From Actinomyces sp. HPA0247 (GTDB lineage Bacteria; Actinomycetota; Actinomycetes; Actinomycetales; Actinomycetaceae), in the NCBI GenBank assembly GCA_000411415.1, contig KE150451.1, forward strand, positions 138,872-202,871: DNA of 64,000 nt. The letters run 5' to 3'. Shown one piece after another: positions 17,736 to 26,484 of the stretch. Both the position numbers and the translations under genes were made by a program. The stretch's first letter is position 1. The number at the start of each line of letters is the position of its first letter. The notes beneath the pieces are model-generated. The model did not search any database, was not told where the DNA came from, and worked only from the letters and a program-made list of their open reading frames with translations.

Positions 17736-19931
17736 ATGAGCTGCGAACTTACGCCGATCCCGGTCAATGACGACATCCTCGACGCCGTTGCCTCAGGCTC
17801 CTACTACTCGCCCCACTCCGTGCTGGGCGCCCACCTTGGCGACGACGGTGTCACCATCCGCGTCGTCGCACACCTGGCCGACGCGGTCGACATCATCACG
17901 CCCACCGGCGCCTACGCCGCTTCCCACGAGCGCGGCGGCATCTGGGTCGCTGCCCTGCCCGATAAGGAGATCCCCGCCTACCGCGTGTCCGTCACCTACG
18001 GCGATGACACCATCGTGCGCGATGATCCCTACCGGTACCTGCCGACCCTGGGCGAGATGGACACCTACCTGATTTCTGAGGGTCGCCACGAGAACCTCTG
18101 GAACATCCTGGGCGCGCACGTGAAGACCTACACCGACGAGCTCGGCGAGACCACCGGTACCGCCTTTGCCGTGTGGGCCCCCAACGCCCGCGCCGTGCGC
18201 GTCGTCGGCGAATTCAACTACTGGGACGGCACGCAGACCTCCATGCGTTCGCTGGGTTCTTCCGGCGTGTGGGAGATCTTCGTCCCCGAGGTCGGCGTGG
18301 GTGCGCGCTACAAGTTCGAGATCCAGGGCCCCGGCGGCAACTGGTTCCAGAAGGCCGACCCATTGGCCCGCGCCACCGAGATCCCCCCGGCCACCGCCTC
18401 GGTCGTCACCGACTACTTCCACGAGTGGACGGACCAGGAATGGATGTCCACCCGCAAGGACCGCAACGTCCACACCGGCCCCATGTCCATCTACGAGGTC
18501 CACGCTGGTTCCTGGCGCCAGGGCCTGGGCTACCGTGAGCTGGCCGATGAGCTGGTCCCCTACGTCAAGCAGATGGGCTTCACGCACGTGGAGTTCATGC
18601 CGCTCGCCGAGCACCCCTTCGGTGGCTCGTGGGGCTACCAGGTGACCTCCTACTACGCCCCCACCTCGCGCTACGGCACCCCGGATGACTTCCGCTACCT
18701 CGTGGACGCCTTCCACCGCGCGGGCATCGGCGTCATCCTCGACTGGGTTCCCGCCCACTTCCCGAAGGACGACTTCGCGCTGGCCCGTTTCGACGGCACC
18801 CCGCTGTACGAGGATCCGGACCCGCTGCGCGGCGAGCACCCCGACTGGGGCACCTACGTCTTCAACTTCGGCCGCCGCGAGGTGCGTAACTTCCTGGTCG
18901 CCAACGCCCTGTACTGGCTCGAAGACTTCCACATCGACGGCCTGCGCGTCGACGCCGTGGCCTCGATGCTGTACCTGGACTACTCGCGCAAGGACGGCCA
19001 GTGGCGCCCCAACCAGTACGGTGGCCGCGAGAACCTGGAGGCCATCGAGTTCATCCAGGAAGCCAACGCGACCGCGTACCGTCGTCACCCCGGCATCGTC
19101 ATGATCGCTGAGGAGTCCACGGCATGGCCCGGCGTGACCGCCCCGACCTCGGGCGGCGGCCTCGGCTACGGCATGAAGTGGAACATGGGCTGGATGAACG
19201 ACACCCTGCGCTACCTGAGCGAGGATCCGGTCAACCGTCGTTGGCACCACGGCGAGCTCACCTTCTCCCTGGTCTACGCATTCTCCGAGAACTACGTGCT
19301 ACCCCTGTCGCACGACGAGGTCGTGCACGGCAAGGGATCGCTGATTTCGAAGATGCCCGGCGACAAGTGGCAGCGCCTGGCGGGCCTGCGTTCGCTCTTC
19401 GCCTACCAGTGGAGCCACCCGGGCAAGCAGCTCATCTTCATGGGCCAGGAGATCGGCCAGGAGCAGGAGTGGAACGAGTCCTACTCCCTCGACTGGTGGC
19501 TGCTGGACCAGGAGGGTCACGCAGGCGTCGCGGCTCTCGTGGAGCGCCTGAACGCGATCTACGCTTCCTCCCCCGCCATGTGGGACGACGACTACACGGG
19601 CTTCGAGTGGATCGACGCATCGGACGGCGACCACAACCTGATCTCCTACCTGCGTAAGGGATCGGACGATGCGGGTAACCGCGAGGTCGTCGTGTGCATC
19701 TCGAACTTCGCTGGAAACCCGCACGAGGGCTACCGCGTGGGTCTGCCGTTCGGCGGCGAGTGGGTCGAGATCCTCAACACGGACGCCGAGGAGTTCGGTG
19801 GCTCTGGCGTCGTCAATGTCGGCACCATCATCGCCGAGGACACCCCGTGGAACGGCCGCCCGGTCTCCGCGTCTCTGCGCGTACCGCCGCTGGGCGCCGT
19901 CTGGCTGGTGCCCGCCTCGCAGGTGCGCTGA
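17736..19931 (+). CDS. glgB: 1,4-alpha-glucan branching enzyme
   Basis: This 731-aa GH13 enzyme introduces alpha-1,6 branches into glycogen. Two N-terminal beta domains (about 1-115 and 116-230) precede the barrel, as in actinobacterial GlgB. Motifs are EVHAGSW (~254-260), [11 protein letters not shown] (~292-302), nucleophile Asp406 ([10 protein letters not shown]), acid Glu459 (MIAEES) and the third carboxylate in [12 protein letters not shown]. The ATG follows GGAGTAAGG. It partners functionally with GlgE upstream: GlgE lengthens chains and GlgB branches them. The 16-bp hairpin at 19947 terminates it. Confidence 0.96.
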   Translation: MSCELTPIPVNDDILDAVASGSYYSPHSVLGAHLGDDGVTIRVVAHLADAVDIITPTGAYAASHERGGIWVAALPDKEIPAYRVSVTYGDDTIVRDDPYRYLPTLGEMDTYLISEGRHENLWNILGAHVKTYTDELGETTGTAFAVWAPNARAVRVVGEFNYWDGTQTSMRSLGSSGVWEIFVPEVGVGARYKFEIQGPGGNWFQKADPLARATEIPPATASVVTDYFHEWTDQEWMSTRKDRNVHTGPMSIYEVHAGSWRQGLGYRELADELVPYVKQMGFTHVEFMPLAEHPFGGSWGYQVTSYYAPTSRYGTPDDFRYLVDAFHRAGIGVILDWVPAHFPKDDFALARFDGTPLYEDPDPLRGEHPDWGTYVFNFGRREVRNFLVANALYWLEDFHIDGLRVDAVASMLYLDYSRKDGQWRPNQYGGRENLEAIEFIQEANATAYRRHPGIVMIAEESTAWPGVTAPTSGGGLGYGMKWNMGWMNDTLRYLSEDPVNRRWHHGELTFSLVYAFSENYVLPLSHDEVVHGKGSLISKMPGDKWQRLAGLRSLFAYQWSHPGKQLIFMGQEIGQEQEWNESYSLDWWLLDQEGHAGVAALVERLNAIYASSPAMWDDDYTGFEWIDASDGDHNLISYLRKGSDDAGNREVVVCISNFAGNPHEGYRVGLPFGGEWVEILNTDAEEFGGSGVVNVGTIIAEDTPWNGRPVSASLRVPPLGAVWLVPASQVR

Positions 19932-19946
19932 CGCCGTAGGCTGATA

Positions 19947-19986
19947 CGAGGAGGCCGGAGCAGGGATTCCTGCTCCGGCCTCCTCG
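19947..19986 (+). terminator. Terminator after glgB
   Basis: A perfect 16-bp stem (19947-19962 with 19971-19986) with an 8-nt loop is followed by TT. It is a longer variant of the shared GAGG(AG)GCCGG arm, and its symmetry would also let it serve the minus-strand gene at 20036. Confidence 0.75.
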
Positions 19987-20035
19987 TTGCCTAGCCGTTG
20001 CGGCTGCGGCGCGCGACGGTGTACGCGGGCGATCC

Positions 20036-20209
20036 TTAGAAGCCCGCCCTTCCCCGGTCGATCTGCCCCTGCAGCTTGATCAGTTCGCGCCTAGCCACCG
20101 GGTCGGACTCCCGGTCAATCTTCTTCGTCAGTTCGTTGTGCGTGGAATGCCATCCGTACCACACGACGACGCAGACGAACACGAGAGCGACGATGATCCA
20201 TGCAGCCAT
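20036..20209 (-). CDS. Short membrane-anchored protein, function unknown
   Basis: This 57-aa product has an N-terminal membrane helix (about residues 3-21, AAWIIVALVFVCVVVWYGW) and a charged helical tail rich in Lys, Glu, Asp and Arg that could form a short coiled coil. The ATG at 20209 is preceded by AAAGGGG at good spacing. A TTG 21 bases further upstream would bury that site. It lies 42 bases downstream of the YbbN-like gene on the same strand and may be co-transcribed with it. Confidence 0.5.
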   Translation of the reverse strand: MAAWIIVALVFVCVVVWYGWHSTHNELTKKIDRESDPVARRELIKLQGQIDRGRAGF

Positions 20210-20251
20210 GACGACGGCCCCTTTCCGCAACTGTGCGTTGGCACAACGGTA

Positions 20252-21154
20252 TCACATGAGGAGCATCGCCAGGCGCGTACGTGCCTTGGAAACCTCGGGC
20301 GTCGATCCAGCGACACGGAAGAGGTCCAGCAGACGCAGGCGCAGTGCGTCGCGCTCCTCGGCATCCGTGGAGGCGGCCAGCAGGTCGAGCAGCACGTCAA
20401 AGGCACCGGCAGCGTCGCCCGCGGCGAACAGCGCATCCGCGCGCGCCGCAGGGTCGGTGGTGTCGGCTGTGGCACTGCGGGCGGCCAGGCGCACGCGCGA
20501 CAGGTGAGACTTCGCGTCCTCGTCGCGCGGATTCAGCTCGATGACTTTCTCCCAACCCGCGATGGCCTCGTCGAGGTTGCCGGCGGCCTCGGCGGCCAGC
20601 GGGGCCTCGTGCTCGGGCGGAGTCGGAGCGACCGTATCTTCGGCGGCCACGGCGATGCGCGCCGTGATGCCCATCTGCGTCGCAGCCTCGAGGATCTGCG
20701 AAATAACGGGGAGCACCTGTTCCTTCGCTGCGCCGCCCTGGAACAGGGGAACGGGACGCCCACCCACGAGAGCGACCACCGTGGGCACGCCCTGAATCTG
20801 GAAGGCCTGAGCGATCGCGGGAGCCTTGTCGATATCAACCTCGACCAGCTGGAACTTGCCCGCGTTCTCACGCGCGATCTCTTCGAGCATGGCCAGGGTG
20901 GGCTTGGACTCGAGCGAACGCGGGGACCACATGACCATGATGACCGGCACGGCCTGCGAGGTGGACATGACGTCCTGGAAATTTTCCTCGTCCGTGGTGG
21001 TGATGAGCGGGATGTGCAGGCCCTCCCCCGCTGCCGGAGCGCTCTCCTGAGCGGCGCCAGGAGTGCTCTGGCGAGCCGAGAGGTCGACGGCTCCGTGCGA
21101 GTCTGCGGGCATGGGCGTCGCCTCGGACGTGGGACGGGGGTCAGGCGTGGTCAT
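20252..21154 (-). CDS. YbbN-like thioredoxin-fold/TPR protein lacking all cysteines
   Basis: This 300-aa protein has a low-complexity N-terminus (1-45), a thioredoxin fold (about 50-155, with cis-proline block GVPTVVALVGG) and C-terminal TPR-like helices (about 180-300). The position of the redox CxxC reads WSPRSLESKP, and there is no cysteine anywhere in the protein, so it cannot act as a disulfide oxidoreductase. This architecture matches the YbbN/CnoX co-chaperone family, which holds unfolded clients for chaperonins (family knowledge). A thioredoxin-like gene of this type also lies near glgB in mycobacteria. Start ATG follows GAGGACC. Confidence 0.82.
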   Translation of the reverse strand: MTTPDPRPTSEATPMPADSHGAVDLSARQSTPGAAQESAPAAGEGLHIPLITTTDEENFQDVMSTSQAVPVIMVMWSPRSLESKPTLAMLEEIARENAGKFQLVEVDIDKAPAIAQAFQIQGVPTVVALVGGRPVPLFQGGAAKEQVLPVISQILEAATQMGITARIAVAAEDTVAPTPPEHEAPLAAEAAGNLDEAIAGWEKVIELNPRDEDAKSHLSRVRLAARSATADTTDPAARADALFAAGDAAGAFDVLLDLLAASTDAEERDALRLRLLDLFRVAGSTPEVSKARTRLAMLLM

Positions 21155-21201
21155 GATGGTCCTCTTCGTGGCTGAAGTGTTTCTATCAACGATGATATGC
21201 G

Positions 21202-21234
21202 TCGTCCCCGCGACTCAAAGACACGGGGACGACA
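21202..21234 (-). terminator. Hairpin terminator of the lipoprotein operon
   Basis: A 10-bp perfect stem GTCGTCCCCG (21202-21211) with CGGGGACGAC (21225-21234) lies about 20 bases beyond the lipoprotein stop codon on the minus strand. Confidence 0.6.
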
Positions 21235-21253
21235 TGTGCGCTGTGGGTGAAAA

Positions 21254-22252
21254 TCAGCCCGGGCTGGAGGAAGGATCCAGCGCCACGGACACGATCGTGT
21301 ACTCGCCGCCGACAACCTGGGGGGTTCCACCGGCAGTCTTCGAAGGGATGCGCATGAGGACGGTCGCCAGGTAATCCGCCGTCGCCGTCCCCTCCACCGT
21401 CGTGCCGCCAGGGCTCATCGTCGCGGTCTTTCCACCCAGGTTCATCGTCGCGCCTGCGACGGTGCGCTGGTAGGTCAGGGTGTACTTGAAGTTGGCGGCG
21501 ACGAGAGCCGAACCATCCTGCAGCACGAGTCCCGAAATCGGGTAGTCCGTCGCGGTCGCCGCGGCAGTCACGGAGCCTGCGGCGCTCACCGACGAGTTCA
21601 GGTCGCTGATGCCCGTCAAGTAGGTCTTCGTGAAGTCGTCCGCGGGGAACTGCGACGTATCCTGGCTGCCCGAGTTGAGCATCGTAATGTACTGCGACAG
21701 AGCGGCCTGCGGACTCACGACGAATCCCTCGGAGTCGCCGGTCACGTAAGCCGAGCCAGTGCCCACGGGCGGCAGCGTCAGCTGGGTGCCGCCGAGCAGT
21801 CGCGCGTAGTTCGTCAGCTGGTAGTCCGAGCGCGCCGAGTCCTGCACGTACACCTGCAGGACAGGCAGTGCCGTCGTGGAGGACGCGGAGATATTAAAGA
21901 TCGCGCGCGGCCACGAATCGGAGTTCGTGATCGCCAGGGACGCCGGGGTAAAGTCCAGGGCCTGCGGGGCCTGGCCCGAGGCCGTGGCCAGCGCGTACTG
22001 AGCGGTGCGATAGGCCAGCGCCCCCTGGGAAACGCGGCCCGACAGATCCTGTGCGTTCAGCGACGCGTCTGCGGTCGTCATGGCGCTGCCCGTCGCGTCG
22101 AGGACGGAGGAGATGCGCTCGAGATCCAGGTTCGCGGCGCTCTGCGTCTCCTCGCCCGACTGGGCGACGATCTCGTTGGAGCATGCGCTCAGCCCGAGCG
22201 TCGATGCCATCAGGAGGGCGGCGGTCGCTACCGCTGCGGTCCGTCTCTTCAT
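21254..22252 (-). CDS. Secreted lipoprotein of unknown function
   Basis: This 332-aa protein has a type II signal peptide: MKRR start, hydrophobic stretch, lipobox LSAC with the lipidated Cys24. The mature part is Ala/Ser/Thr-rich with no other recognisable motif; it looks like a globular extracytoplasmic domain. Its ATG shares one base with the TGA of the upstream membrane-protein gene (TGATG), so the two are translationally coupled and probably work together at the membrane outer face. I do not recognise a family. Confidence 0.75.
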   Translation of the reverse strand: MKRRTAAVATAALLMASTLGLSACSNEIVAQSGEETQSAANLDLERISSVLDATGSAMTTADASLNAQDLSGRVSQGALAYRTAQYALATASGQAPQALDFTPASLAITNSDSWPRAIFNISASSTTALPVLQVYVQDSARSDYQLTNYARLLGGTQLTLPPVGTGSAYVTGDSEGFVVSPQAALSQYITMLNSGSQDTSQFPADDFTKTYLTGISDLNSSVSAAGSVTAAATATDYPISGLVLQDGSALVAANFKYTLTYQRTVAGATMNLGGKTATMSPGGTTVEGTATADYLATVLMRIPSKTAGGTPQVVGGEYTIVSVALDPSSSPG

Positions 22253-23751
22253 CACTTGCCTTCCTCGCGGTCTTTGAGCCAACCGGACATGATCGAGGTC
22301 CAGCCGCCGGTCTTCGACGCATCGTCATCAGGTGCCGAGGTCGGAGCGGCAGGTTCGGCCGTGCGAGGACGCGTGACCGGAATCAGACCCGTGTTGAATT
22401 CCTGGCCGTCAACGACGACCGTCTGCTCACCGTTGTTGCGGGCCTCGCGCAGCGCGCGACGCGAGGGAAGCGTGCGACCGCCACGAATACCGGACAGGTC
22501 GATGACGCCGGTATCGGTCGTGGCGCGCTCGGGCGGATCCTGATCGATCGGCCCATTGTCGAGGCCGTGGCGTCCGCGACGCTCGAAGGTGTCCGTGAGC
22601 GGGTCGGGAACGTACTCGTCCTGAGGCGCCGACTCGGCTGCGGGCTTGCCGGAGTTATCTTCGACGGCAGGCACACTCTCTTCGGCGGCACTGGTGGCGT
22701 CCTGAGCGCGCTCGTCAACGAGGGGCGTCTCCTGCGAGGGCTGCTCTTCGACCGGGGTATCACCTGCGGGTTCCTCGCCAGCCGGCGTGTAGGCGGCCGC
22801 ACCCCACTGCGCCTTCTCTTCGGCCTGCTTCTCATCGGGAGCGGAACCAGCTAAATCCTTCGAGGAATCGGCCTCATTGACGGCCTCGGCGTCCTTGACG
22901 GGTGCCTGGACGGGCGCAGGTGCCGGGGACGAGTCACGGGCGGCGGCGATACGCTCCGCGACAGCCGCGGAGTTAATCGACGAGGTCTCCAGGGAATCCG
23001 CCTTACGGCGCTCTTCGATACGGGCCTCGCGGATCTTACGCAGACGCAGGAGCTGCCAGCGCGTGAGGAACAGCGCGAGAGCGATCAGCGCGAAGACGCA
23101 GGCAGCAAGGAAAGCGATGATCGCCAGGGTGTTGGTCTGTTCGACCTTCCACGTCAGGGTCAGCGTGAGGTCACCCGGACCGGCCGCGGAGGCAGCCAGG
23201 GCGGAACGACCTGACGGAACGTTCTCCAGATCCAGGCTGACGGTCCCCTGACCGCTGGCCTGCTTGAACCACATATCGGACGAGGCCAGCTGCGCCACCA
23301 GGTCGGCGGAAGTCGGATCGGCGAGGGGCTGGGCACCCGACTGGACACCGGACTGCGCGCCCGACTGGGCGGGTGTGGAAGGAGCTGCGGGGGCAGTTTG
23401 ACCAGAGGCGACCGCAGCGTGAGACTCAGCCTTGAGCTTCGTGCGATCCGACTCGACACCGATGACCTCGGTGTAGGCCGCATCGCCGATCCAGCCCTTC
23501 ACATCCTGCGTCGTGCCAATGCTCAGAGTCACGGGGGCGCCGGACTTCGACGTCGCGGTGACCGTCACGTCGTCCTTCACGATCGACAGCACGTTGCCGC
23601 GGGTCATGATCAGATCCGTCGGAGATTCGACGGACGACACCTGATGCGTCGGCGGCCGCAGCACGGTCACGCCGAGCAGCCCGACGAGCACGCATACAAG
23701 AGCGACAACGCCCATTGACGATGCCGCCATGTATCGCTTAAAGAGTTCCAC
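22252..23751 (-). CDS. Two-helix membrane protein with acidic cytoplasmic tail
   Basis: This 499-aa protein has a first membrane helix at about 13-31, an extracytoplasmic domain at about 32-207, a second helix at about 208-230, and a long cytoplasmic tail (231-499). The tail starts very basic (RKIREARIEERRK) and then becomes Glu/Pro/Ala-rich and probably disordered. The extracytoplasmic part has a short beta-rich region followed by an Ala/Gly/Gln/Ser linker. Start is GTG with GAGGAG upstream. It is coupled to the lipoprotein gene downstream. The function is not recognisable; a scaffold or assembly role at the envelope is possible. Confidence 0.65.
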   Translation of the reverse strand: MELFKRYMAASSMGVVALVCVLVGLLGVTVLRPPTHQVSSVESPTDLIMTRGNVLSIVKDDVTVTATSKSGAPVTLSIGTTQDVKGWIGDAAYTEVIGVESDRTKLKAESHAAVASGQTAPAAPSTPAQSGAQSGVQSGAQPLADPTSADLVAQLASSDMWFKQASGQGTVSLDLENVPSGRSALAASAAGPGDLTLTLTWKVEQTNTLAIIAFLAACVFALIALALFLTRWQLLRLRKIREARIEERRKADSLETSSINSAAVAERIAAARDSSPAPAPVQAPVKDAEAVNEADSSKDLAGSAPDEKQAEEKAQWGAAAYTPAGEEPAGDTPVEEQPSQETPLVDERAQDATSAAEESVPAVEDNSGKPAAESAPQDEYVPDPLTDTFERRGRHGLDNGPIDQDPPERATTDTGVIDLSGIRGGRTLPSRRALREARNNGEQTVVVDGQEFNTGLIPVTRPRTAEPAAPTSAPDDDASKTGGWTSIMSGWLKDREEGK

Positions 23752-23768
23752 GGTTGCTCCTCACGTCC

Positions 23769-23789
23769 AATGCCCACACTGCGGGCATT
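23769..23789 (-). terminator. Possible short hairpin after the zinc-ribbon gene
   Basis: Arms AATGCCC (23769-23775) and GGGCATT (23783-23789) form a 7-bp stem in the 116-base gap between two minus-strand genes. It could be a weak terminator or a structure in the leader of the downstream membrane-protein gene. Confidence 0.3.
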
Positions 23790-23867
23790 CTTCAGTCCCC
23801 ACTTTACGTGCTCACCGCGGGCATGGCCGAATCCGCACCCCGGGCAGTGATACATCACATCCGCACG

Positions 23868-24164
23868 TCACAGCGGTCGCAGGCCACGACGCCAACACTC
23901 CGAGTGCCAGTGACGGCGACCATCAACACCCTGAGGGAGGCCAAAAGGTGCCTCTTCAGGCCACGCAACGATATGGGCGCTGCCCTGCGGAATCGGACGC
24001 AGGCAAGCCGGGCAGGTATATTCCTTGGCCGCGCTGGGAAGACGACGCACCTGATAGTCCAGCCCGTCCGGTCCTCGCTCCGTACGCGGCACGGAGGCGA
24101 GGCGGTCCATCTGCAATGGACGCGCCTCGCCCCACGGTCGTTTCTTGCTTCGTTTGCCTCTCAC
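23868..24164 (-). CDS. Small putative zinc-binding protein
   Basis: This 98-aa protein is very basic at its N-terminus (RGKRSKKRP). It carries Cys51-x2-Cys54 (CPACLRPI) and a second cluster HWHSEC (His85, His87, Cys90), which together could hold a zinc ion in an HNH- or ribbon-like fold. Homologs in actinobacteria are often labelled ATP/GTP-binding, but no nucleotide motif is visible here. The GTG start overlaps the nagA stop codon (GTGA), so it is translationally coupled to nagA. An HNH nuclease activity is conceivable but the full motif is not present. Confidence 0.65.
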   Translation of the reverse strand: MRGKRSKKRPWGEARPLQMDRLASVPRTERGPDGLDYQVRRLPSAAKEYTCPACLRPIPQGSAHIVAWPEEAPFGLPQGVDGRRHWHSECWRRGLRPL

Positions 24165-25351
24165 GCAACCACAGTGCCACGTCGCCAGACGCGGCGCACG
24201 GCGAGGTCGCCATCGACCTCGACGATGTCAGCCTTCTTCCCAGGCGCGAGTGAACCAATCGTATCGTCGCCCAGGATCGTGGCGCCCTGCACGGAGGCCA
24301 TGTACACGGCGTCGACAAGCGGGATCCCGCCCTTGGTGACGGCAACGCGCACGCAGTCCATCAGGTGGGCCGTTCCACCGGCGATGGCATTGCCCTGAGC
24401 CAGGCGGGCAACTCCATCCTTGACGATGACGTCCTGGGGGCCGAGCGTGTACTCGCCGTCGGCCATTCCAGCGGCTGCCATCGCGTCGGTAATGAGGACG
24501 ACGTGCTCGCGGCCGACCAGCTCGTACACGTCACGCACGAGCGTGGGATCGACGTGGATGGAGTCGCAGATCAGCTCGGCGACGGCGCCGCCGCGCGCAG
24601 CGTCCGAGAGGAATTCGGCGATCGGGCCGGTGTCGCGGTGGTGCAGCGGGCGCATGCCGTTGAACAGGTGCGTGATCGTCGCACGGGGACCTCGCTTGGT
24701 CTCCGTCTGCGCGAAATGCTCACGCGAGTAGGCCAGAGCCTCGCGCGCCTTCACCGAGTTGGAATCCGTGTGGCCCCAGGAAGGTACCGCTCCCCCATCG
24801 ATAAGGGCCTCGGCAACCGATCCGGGACCGTAGGCATTGGGCTTCTCAGGGGCCAGCGTCATCGACAGCGCGTAGCCCTGGCAGTCCTCGATGAGGGTGC
24901 GCGTCAGGTCCGCGTCGGGATCAACGATGTAGGTCGGGTCCTGAGCACCGCAGCGCTCATGAGAAACAAACGGCCCCTCAAAGTGAATGCCAGCGAGCTC
25001 GTCAGCCTTGGCCAGCTCAGCCAGGGTCTTTGCGCGCGCTCGCAGTACCTCAGCGGAAGCGGTTACGCAGGACGCAACGAGCGAGGTCGTCCCATGACGA
25101 CGATGCTCGAGGACTGCCACGAGGGCTGCCTCAGCGGTCTCCGCGTTGGGGAAGGACTCTCCACCGCCACCGTGGCAGTGAACATCGACGAGGCCGGGAA
25201 GGTAGGTCGAATCACTGGCCTCGGGCACCTCGCCCTCATAGTCGGAAACGGGACACACACGGGTAATAGTCGCGCCGTCGAACTCGATGATTCCGTCCTC
25301 AACGACGGTATCCTCCAGAACAAGGCGGCCACGCAGCACAGAAATAGTCAT
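24161..25351 (-). CDS. nagA: N-acetylglucosamine-6-phosphate deacetylase
   Basis: This ~396-aa amidohydrolase removes acetate from GlcNAc-6-phosphate, feeding amino sugars into glycolysis or back to peptidoglycan synthesis. Motifs are DVHCHGGGGESF near the N-terminus, GIHFEGPFVS (metal-binding Glu), GHTDSN, THLFNGMRPLHHRD and VLITDAMAAAGM (catalytic Asp). The chosen ATG gives a family-like start (MTISVLRGRL); an in-frame ATG 18 bases upstream is an alternative, and neither has a strong ribosome site. No nagB lies in the window. Confidence 0.92.
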   Translation of the reverse strand: MTISVLRGRLVLEDTVVEDGIIEFDGATITRVCPVSDYEGEVPEASDSTYLPGLVDVHCHGGGGESFPNAETAEAALVAVLEHRRHGTTSLVASCVTASAEVLRARAKTLAELAKADELAGIHFEGPFVSHERCGAQDPTYIVDPDADLTRTLIEDCQGYALSMTLAPEKPNAYGPGSVAEALIDGGAVPSWGHTDSNSVKAREALAYSREHFAQTETKRGPRATITHLFNGMRPLHHRDTGPIAEFLSDAARGGAVAELICDSIHVDPTLVRDVYELVGREHVVLITDAMAAAGMADGEYTLGPQDVIVKDGVARLAQGNAIAGGTAHLMDCVRVAVTKGGIPLVDAVYMASVQGATILGDDTIGSLAPGKKADIVEVDGDLAVRRVWRRGTVVA

Positions 25352-25377
25352 ACACACATTGTGGCACACATGACACT

Positions 25378-26484
25378 TTAGCGCTGTGTCTCAGACAACC
25401 ATTTCTCCCAGTCGCCGAACGCCCGTCGCGCCGATTCCTCATAGGTCCCGCAGCCGTCGACGCTCACAACCTGGCTGCCGGGGGCGCGCACGGCAACCAC
25501 GCGTCCACCTGCAACCGCAATCGGACGAAACATCCCGTTCTTCGCCGGGCAGATCAAAGCCTCGCCCGCCTGGTCCGTCAGACAGGAACGGTCCTTATAG
25601 CCGACATGCAACTCGTCAAATGAGGGCAGCGCAAGCATCGCCTCGGCCTCGTCTCTGGCAGCTTCCACGAGGTCAGCAAGGTCAGCGCGAGCCAGGCCAC
25701 CTTCAAACTCCGCGATGGGCAAGCCGATGCTGCTCCCCGCCTCGCGTGCCCCGGCCATCGCCCGACGCGCCTGTGTGAGAGTCAACCCGGTCCACCTGGC
25801 CAGGTCCGCCTCGTCAATAGGACCGTGCCCCCAGGCGTAACGCGCGGCCAAAACCGCGAGGGCTTCGTCATGTCCGCTTTCACCCTGCGCGACGCCCGGT
25901 GCACCAGGCAGCCCTCGCGCATCAACCATGAGATGCTCCCCCGCGCGCAGAGGACCTGCGGCGAGCGCCCCGTCCAGGTGCAGGCGCATGACGAGATGGC
26001 GGCGCCGCAGACCCGCCTGTGAGGACGACGCCGTCACAGTGTCGATGCCGCTGTTCTCCCACGCCTCGACGAGCTCAACGCGGCTCACTCCCCCGGGCGA
26101 GGTCTCCAGCAGGTCACACGCAACCTGAGCCGCGCGCTCGACGATCGCATCCGACAGGCCCAGAGAAGACGCCTGGCGTTCCCACGCTGCACGCCGATGG
26201 CGCAGCAGGCGCCGCAGCCAGTGGTGGTCGCGCCCGCTCGTCACGTGCACCGTCCCGCGCATCGGCCACGACCGAACGAGGGCACCCGAGTCGAACGCGG
26301 CGCTGATCTGCGCCCGTGGCACGCCCACGCAGCGCACGCCGATCGCCCACGGGATCGCGCTCGCCTGCTGGCCTTGCAGCGCCAGCAGATTCTCCACGGC
26401 ATCCAGCGGCGAGCGCGCCGCGGTCGCTGAGACGAGACCCTGGGCGACAATTCGCCCAAGGCTCGCGCGCCTGGACAACGTCAT
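25378..26484 (-). CDS. Winged-helix DNA glycosylase-like protein (AlkZ/HTH_42 family)
   Basis: This 368-aa protein matches the winged-helix DNA-binding family that includes the AlkZ and YcaQ glycosylases, which remove bulky alkyl adducts and unhook interstrand crosslinks. The catalytic QxQ motif is visible as Gln37-Gly-Gln39 (LLALQGQQ), and the conserved LVRSWPMRGTVHV block follows at about 69-81. The C-terminal GMFRPIAVAGGRVVA block is also family-typical. Its ATG shares one base with the stop codon of nucS (TGATG), tying it to a mismatch-specific endonuclease. Its substrate, whether self-resistance or general repair, is not determinable. Confidence 0.8.
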   Translation of the reverse strand: MTLSRRASLGRIVAQGLVSATAARSPLDAVENLLALQGQQASAIPWAIGVRCVGVPRAQISAAFDSGALVRSWPMRGTVHVTSGRDHHWLRRLLRHRRAAWERQASSLGLSDAIVERAAQVACDLLETSPGGVSRVELVEAWENSGIDTVTASSSQAGLRRRHLVMRLHLDGALAAGPLRAGEHLMVDARGLPGAPGVAQGESGHDEALAVLAARYAWGHGPIDEADLARWTGLTLTQARRAMAGAREAGSSIGLPIAEFEGGLARADLADLVEAARDEAEAMLALPSFDELHVGYKDRSCLTDQAGEALICPAKNGMFRPIAVAGGRVVAVRAPGSQVVSVDGCGTYEESARRAFGDWEKWLSETQR

